A DNA stretch of 17,632 nt from Rhodospirillales bacterium (GTDB lineage: Bacteria; Pseudomonadota; Alphaproteobacteria; Rhodospirillales; JAPHTL01). Position numbers and translations under genes: made by a program. The notes under the pieces are model-generated. The model was not told where the DNA came from. It ran no database searches and worked only from the letters and a program-made list of their open reading frames with translations. How positions within the stretch are numbered: the first letter of the stretch is position 1; each line of letters starts with the position of its first letter. The DNA is taken from assembly GCA_026193355.1 (NCBI GenBank), contig JAPHTL010000159.1, positions 1 through 17,632 on the forward strand, given 5' to 3'. This document shows positions 14,492-17,632 of the stretch, in pieces.

Positions 14492-16585
14492 GTGAAACGC
14501 CTCGATTTTTTCAGGATGCTGGATGGAGAGCAGGACCGCTGGATCCTCTGGGCTCCCGTTCTTTTCGGTGCCGGGATCGGATTTTATTTTTCACTCGAAA
14601 CTGAGCCCCTGCCGTGGCTCGGTTTTGGAATTTTTTTGCTGCTCTCTGGTATTACCTGGTTTGTCAGGAACAATATCCGTCTGATGCTGTTCTTTCTTTC
14701 GTCATTGATCGTTGCGTCAGGTTTCATGATGGCGCAATGGCGGGCAATCGATGTGTCCGCACCGATCCTGGACAGGAAAACAGGGCCAACATCTGTTTCA
14801 GGACGAATAACGGATGTTCAAACCGTTTCGGGTGGGCTGCGGATTATCATCGACAGGCTCCATGTCACTGGCGTCCGCGCCGATCGTACTCCCCATAAGG
14901 CTCGACTGCGCATTCGGCACCAAGAACCGGTTCCTGCCGCAGGTGACTGGATCAGGGCCCGCGCCATTCTTGCGCCGCCCCCCGGCCCCGTCATGCCGAA
15001 TGGGTATGATTTTCAGAGAAAAGCCTATTTCGAAGGGATTGGCGCGGTCGGTTTCACTCTTGGACCTGTAGAGCGAATTGAAGTGACAGGAATCAATGAT
15101 AACCGCTCGATAATTGAGGCGGGACACCTCCGGCGCTTCATAGCCGACAGGATCAACGATGTTCTTGGTGATGAGGGCGGGGCCGTCGTTGTCGCCCTGA
15201 TGACCGGGGAACGCGGGGGAATATCAAAAGAAACCCTCAAAGCGCTTCGTGATGCCGGGCTTGCTCATTTGCTGGCCATTTCCGGTTTGCACCTGGGCTT
15301 GGTCGTCGGCGTTGTGTTCTTTGGAATCAGGGGGCTTATCGCGGCGGTTCCACCAATTGCCCTGCGGTTCCATATCAAGAAATGGGCTGCAATCGCTGCG
15401 ATTTTCGCTGGTTTTTTCTATGCCTACCTTGTCGGCGGCACGGTTCCGACGCAACGCGCAATGATTATGGTCGGGATCGTTCTTCTGGCGGTCGTTGTTG
15501 ACCGGCAGGGCATAACCATGCGGTCGGTCGCATGGGCGGCGCTTGCGATACTCGTTTTCAGACCCGAAAGCCTGATGGAGCCGGGGTTTCAGATGTCCTT
15601 TGCCGCCGTCATCGCCCTGATCGGTGGGTATGAATGGCTGTCGGGGTTTGGAAACCCCGTACCCGATTCCTTTGTAAGGCCGTGGTGGCGTTCCCCGTTT
15701 CGTTATCTGGCAGGCGTTTTGATGACAACCGTCATTGCTTCCACGGCAACCGCGCCTTTCGCCATTTATCATTTCAGCCGAGTCGCCCTGCTTGGTGTCG
15801 CCGCAAACCTGGTTGCGGTACCCGTGACGGCCCTGTGGGTCATGCCCTGGGCTGTCGTCGCGTTCCTTTTGATGCCGCTGGGGCTGGAGGCGATTGCCTT
15901 GCGCCCGATGGGGTGGGGGGTCGACACCATTATATGGATTTCGCACGTTGCGGCCGCCTGGCCCGGAAGCGCCAGCGGCGTCCCGTCAATGCCGGTTTCT
16001 GCGCTTGTGCTGGTATCCATTGGCGGTTTGTGGCTGTTGATCTGGAAAGGCCGTTGGCGGGCCTTCGGGGGCGCCGGGTTGTTGGCGGGGGTGGTCCTGT
16101 CCGCTGGCGTGTCGCCCCCCGATGTTTTGATTGGTGAAGATGGCAGGCTTATGGGTGTGCGAACGGATAACGGACGGCTTAGCGTCTCAACGATGAAAAG
16201 CAGCCGGTTTACACGTGATGTATGGACACGGCGCGTCGGGCTGGAAGAAACGGCAGCGGAAGTCTGGCCGATATCCGGCGGAGACGATGGCACGGGCCTC
16301 CGCTGTGACGGTCAGGGCTGCATTTACAATGCCCGGGGGCATATCGTCGCCCTCGTAAAAAGCACTCACGCTTTGCATGAGGATTGCCAGATCGCTGATG
16401 TTGTTATCAGTGCCGACAATATAAGGCGGGAAGCATGCCTGGGACCGTCAATCGTTATCGACAAAGAGCGACTGGATGCGCTGGGAGCCCATGCAGTCTG
16501 GTTGAATAACGATGGTATTCGCGTCGTGGCGGCGAACGACCATCGTGGCAATCGCCCCTGGGTCCACCGTACGCGTCAACATTAG
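14492..16585 (+). CDS. comEC: ComEC/Rec2-family DNA uptake channel protein without the metallo-beta-lactamase domain
   Basis: ComEC proteins form the inner-membrane channel that passes single-stranded DNA into the cytoplasm during natural transformation. N-terminal membrane helices are followed by an extracytoplasmic OB-like DUF4131 region (about residues 75-185, with SGRITDVQTVSGG). The Competence domain spans about 200-470 and contains ALMTGERGGISKETL and AGLAHLLAISGLHLGLV. More helices follow, then a soluble tail from about residue 544. The tail has no HxHxDH motif, so the usual metallo-beta-lactamase domain is absent or unrecognisable. The protein's only four cysteines are all in the tail: 605, 610, 632 and 649. 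I chose GTG 14492 (697 residues) for its G-rich ribosome site; ATG 14474 would add six residues. The gene diverges from gltX and meets lexA tail-to-tail. Confidence 0.92.
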   Translation: MKRLDFFRMLDGEQDRWILWAPVLFGAGIGFYFSLETEPLPWLGFGIFLLLSGITWFVRNNIRLMLFFLSSLIVASGFMMAQWRAIDVSAPILDRKTGPTSVSGRITDVQTVSGGLRIIIDRLHVTGVRADRTPHKARLRIRHQEPVPAAGDWIRARAILAPPPGPVMPNGYDFQRKAYFEGIGAVGFTLGPVERIEVTGINDNRSIIEAGHLRRFIADRINDVLGDEGGAVVVALMTGERGGISKETLKALRDAGLAHLLAISGLHLGLVVGVVFFGIRGLIAAVPPIALRFHIKKWAAIAAIFAGFFYAYLVGGTVPTQRAMIMVGIVLLAVVVDRQGITMRSVAWAALAILVFRPESLMEPGFQMSFAAVIALIGGYEWLSGFGNPVPDSFVRPWWRSPFRYLAGVLMTTVIASTATAPFAIYHFSRVALLGVAANLVAVPVTALWVMPWAVVAFLLMPLGLEAIALRPMGWGVDTIIWISHVAAAWPGSASGVPSMPVSALVLVSIGGLWLLIWKGRWRAFGGAGLLAGVVLSAGVSPPDVLIGEDGRLMGVRTDNGRLSVSTMKSSRFTRDVWTRRVGLEETAAEVWPISGGDDGTGLRCDGQGCIYNARGHIVALVKSTHALHEDCQIADVVISADNIRREACLGPSIVIDKERLDALGAHAVWLNNDGIRVVAANDHRGNRPWVHRTRQH

Positions 16586-16590
16586 GTCGA

Positions 16591-17331
16591 TCAATAACGC
16601 CTGAACAGGCCGACCAGCTTTCCCTGCACCTTCACCCGGTCGGACGGAAAAATCCTTGTCTCATACGCTACGTTCGCCGGTTCCAGGGCGATGGATGCGC
16701 CCTTGCGGCGCAAACGCTTGAGTGTGACTTCTTCGTTGTCAACGAGGGCCACGACAATACTGCCGTTTTCCGCCGTGTTGCAGTTTTGTATGACGACAAT
16801 ATCACTGTCGAGAATTCCGGCTTCAATCATTGAATCGCCGTCGACTTCAAGCGCGTAGTGATCGCCGCTTCCCAGCATGGATGCAGGAATGCCGATAGTT
16901 TCCACAGGATCGCGTAGGGCTTCAATCGGTGTGCCCGCTGCAATTTTTCCATAGAGGGGAAGGTCGATTGTTTCATTGGCTGGCGGCGGCGGTGGAGCGA
17001 CCGCGCCCGTGCTGAAACCGCCACGGATGACATTCGAGGAAAAGCCGGGGGGGGTGCCCGCCGCAGAAGACGATGATCCCGTTGCCGGTTTCGTCGCGCG
17101 CTGATCTGGAACGGAGCTTTCGGGAAGGCGGATAACCTCAAGCGCCCTGGCCCTGTGGGGAAGGCGACGGATAAAGCCGCGTTCCTCCAGCGCTGAAATC
17201 AGGCGGTGAATCCCGGACTTCGAACGAAGATCAAGGGCTTCTTTCATTTCGTCGAAAGAAGGCGCCACACCATTTTCACGAAGCTTTTCATCGATATAGA
17301 TAAGGAGCTGGCGCTGTTTTTTTGTCAACAT
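16591..17331 (-). CDS. lexA: SOS response repressor LexA (autocleaving, S24 peptidase family)
   Basis: LexA represses DNA-damage genes and is inactivated by RecA-stimulated self-cleavage. The N-terminal winged helix-turn-helix (residues 1-66) begins MLTKKQRQLLIYIDEKL and includes SFDEMKEALDLRSKSGIHRL. The C-terminal protease domain has the cleavage site Ala132-Gly133 in GKIAAGTP, catalytic Ser167 in VDGDSMIEAG, and Lys205 in EEVTLKR. Between them is an unusually long linker (about residues 70-122) rich in Pro, Ser, Gly and Ala, including a five-proline run, which explains the 246-residue length against about 202 in E. coli. ATG 17331 has AGGGGA 8 nt upstream (17340-17345). An SOS box and promoter lie upstream, consistent with autoregulation. 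The stop is 5 bp from that of comEC. Confidence 0.97.
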   Translation of the reverse strand: MLTKKQRQLLIYIDEKLRENGVAPSFDEMKEALDLRSKSGIHRLISALEERGFIRRLPHRARALEVIRLPESSVPDQRATKPATGSSSSAAGTPPGFSSNVIRGGFSTGAVAPPPPPANETIDLPLYGKIAAGTPIEALRDPVETIGIPASMLGSGDHYALEVDGDSMIEAGILDSDIVVIQNCNTAENGSIVVALVDNEEVTLKRLRRKGASIALEPANVAYETRIFPSDRVKVQGKLVGLFRRY

Positions 17332-17471
17332 GGCGATGATCCCCTGAACAGCCGTTTCAAAATGCGGGTGTGCGGTTTTGATGCTTCATCAGCATTCGAT
17401 GCGATTCAGCAACAAGTCTCCCGTAACCAACAACCCCTGCAGTTGCCTTTACGCGAAGCGCGGAACCGCAT

Positions 17472-17496
17472 GGTGAACAAAACAAAAACGTTCACC
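17472..17496. repeat. Inverted repeat GGTGAAC-N11-GTTCACC at the start of the lexA transcript
   Basis: The 7-bp arms are perfect and the 11-bp spacer is A-rich on the plus strand. The arms contain GAAC/GTTC, so the repeat also supplies SOS half-sites. It falls at or just after the predicted transcription start and could be an additional operator or a 5' hairpin in the lexA mRNA. Confidence 0.5.
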
Positions 17497-17499
17497 GTT

Positions 17500-17514
17500 G
17501 TTCTACTTTGGTTC
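17500..17514. promoter_or_regulatory. SOS box (LexA operator), GTTC-N7-GTTC
   Basis: GTTCTACTTTGGTTC on the plus strand (GAAC-N7-GAAC on the lexA strand) matches the direct-repeat LexA operator known from alphaproteobacteria exactly. It overlaps the -10 element and spacer of the predicted lexA promoter. A third half-site, GTTC at 17490-17493, lies 6 bp away in the same orientation. Confidence 0.85.
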
Positions 17515-17528
17515 TCATTTGTCGTCAA
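17500..17528 (-). promoter_or_regulatory. Predicted sigma-70 type lexA promoter
   Basis: On the minus strand, TTGACG (-35; 17523-17528 on plus) and TAGAAC (-10; 17500-17505) are separated by 17 bp. The -35 matches consensus at five of six positions and the -10 at four of six. Transcription would start near 17493, giving a leader of about 160 nt. The SOS box covers the -10 and part of the spacer, the expected layout for LexA autorepression. Confidence 0.65.
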
Positions 17529-17632
17529 GGTAAATCAAGTATATGGAATGTTCCGGCAGGGACCGTGAAGATGCGCAGAAAGCCTGATGATTCTTTCTGT
17601 TTCTGACCAAAGGTCAAACGCTCCGATATCAT

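Larger units (their letters stand above)
17332..17632. other. Gene-free stretch upstream of lexA: leader and promoter region
   Basis: These 301 bases hold no gene I can recognise on either strand. They contain the lexA ribosome site, a predicted leader of about 160 nt, a 7-bp inverted repeat, the lexA promoter and the SOS box. A minus-strand frame is open from the right edge down to a stop at 17525-17527 (35 codons). It has no recognisable motif and overlaps the -35 element; it may be noise or the tail of a gene beyond the edge. Confidence 0.6.

Noticed and set aside
15224..15946. A 240-codon minus-strand open frame inside comEC
   Set aside because: Antisense to the Competence domain; the product is rich in Arg, Asp, Gly and His as expected of a shadow of membrane-helix codons.
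17206..17568. A 120-codon plus-strand open frame over the lexA start and upstream region
   Set aside because: It covers the antisense of the lexA DNA-binding domain, the lexA ribosome site, the promoter and the SOS box, and has no domain or ribosome site.
1..17632. Mobile elements, CRISPR arrays, phage genes, tRNA or rRNA genes
   Set aside because: I looked on both strands and saw no transposase, integrase, spaced direct repeats or tRNA/rRNA-like sequence; nearly all bases are covered by recognised core genes.

Overview
The window is a compact, moderately GC-rich alphaproteobacterial chromosome segment. Gene content and order resemble Rhodospirillales-type genomes, although I cannot name a genus from sequence alone. 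Three things point to an alphaproteobacterium: LpxI rather than LpxH in the lipid A cluster, a short RseP with a single PDZ domain, and a GTTC-N7-GTTC type SOS box upstream of lexA. I see no insertion sequence, prophage, CRISPR array, tRNA or rRNA; the window looks like conserved core genome.

Region 1 (1 to about 11,500, plus strand) is a tightly packed run of twelve genes: uppS (5' end cut by the window edge), cdsA, dxr, rseP, bamA, skp, lpxD, fabZ, lpxA, lpxI, lpxB and a glyoxalase I gene (gloA). Most neighbours overlap or lie within about 20 bp, so they are probably co-transcribed. Together they make the cell envelope: isoprenoid precursors (dxr), the undecaprenyl carrier (uppS), CDP-diacylglycerol for phospholipids (cdsA), envelope-stress proteolysis (rseP), outer-membrane protein assembly (bamA, skp), and lipid A plus fatty acid synthesis (lpxD, fabZ, lpxA, lpxI, lpxB). 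The run ends in a GC-rich hairpin between the convergent gloA and gltA.

Region 2 (about 11,500 to 14,371, minus strand) holds gltX followed by gltA, that is glutamyl-tRNA synthetase and citrate synthase. Region 3 (about 14,372 to 16,585) is a divergently transcribed comEC-type DNA-uptake channel gene. Its product has a four-cysteine tail in place of the usual metallo-beta-lactamase domain. Region 4 (16,591 to 17,632) is lexA on the minus strand, tail-to-tail with comEC with only 5 bp between them. Upstream of lexA is about 300 bp without a recognisable gene. It contains a convincing lexA promoter overlapped by a GAAC-N7-GAAC SOS box, a third GAAC half-site, and an inverted repeat close to the predicted transcription start.

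I found no clearly new biological system. The items most worth a second look are the lexA operator and long leader, the ComEC tail, and the small inverted repeats in the gltX/comEC divergent region.
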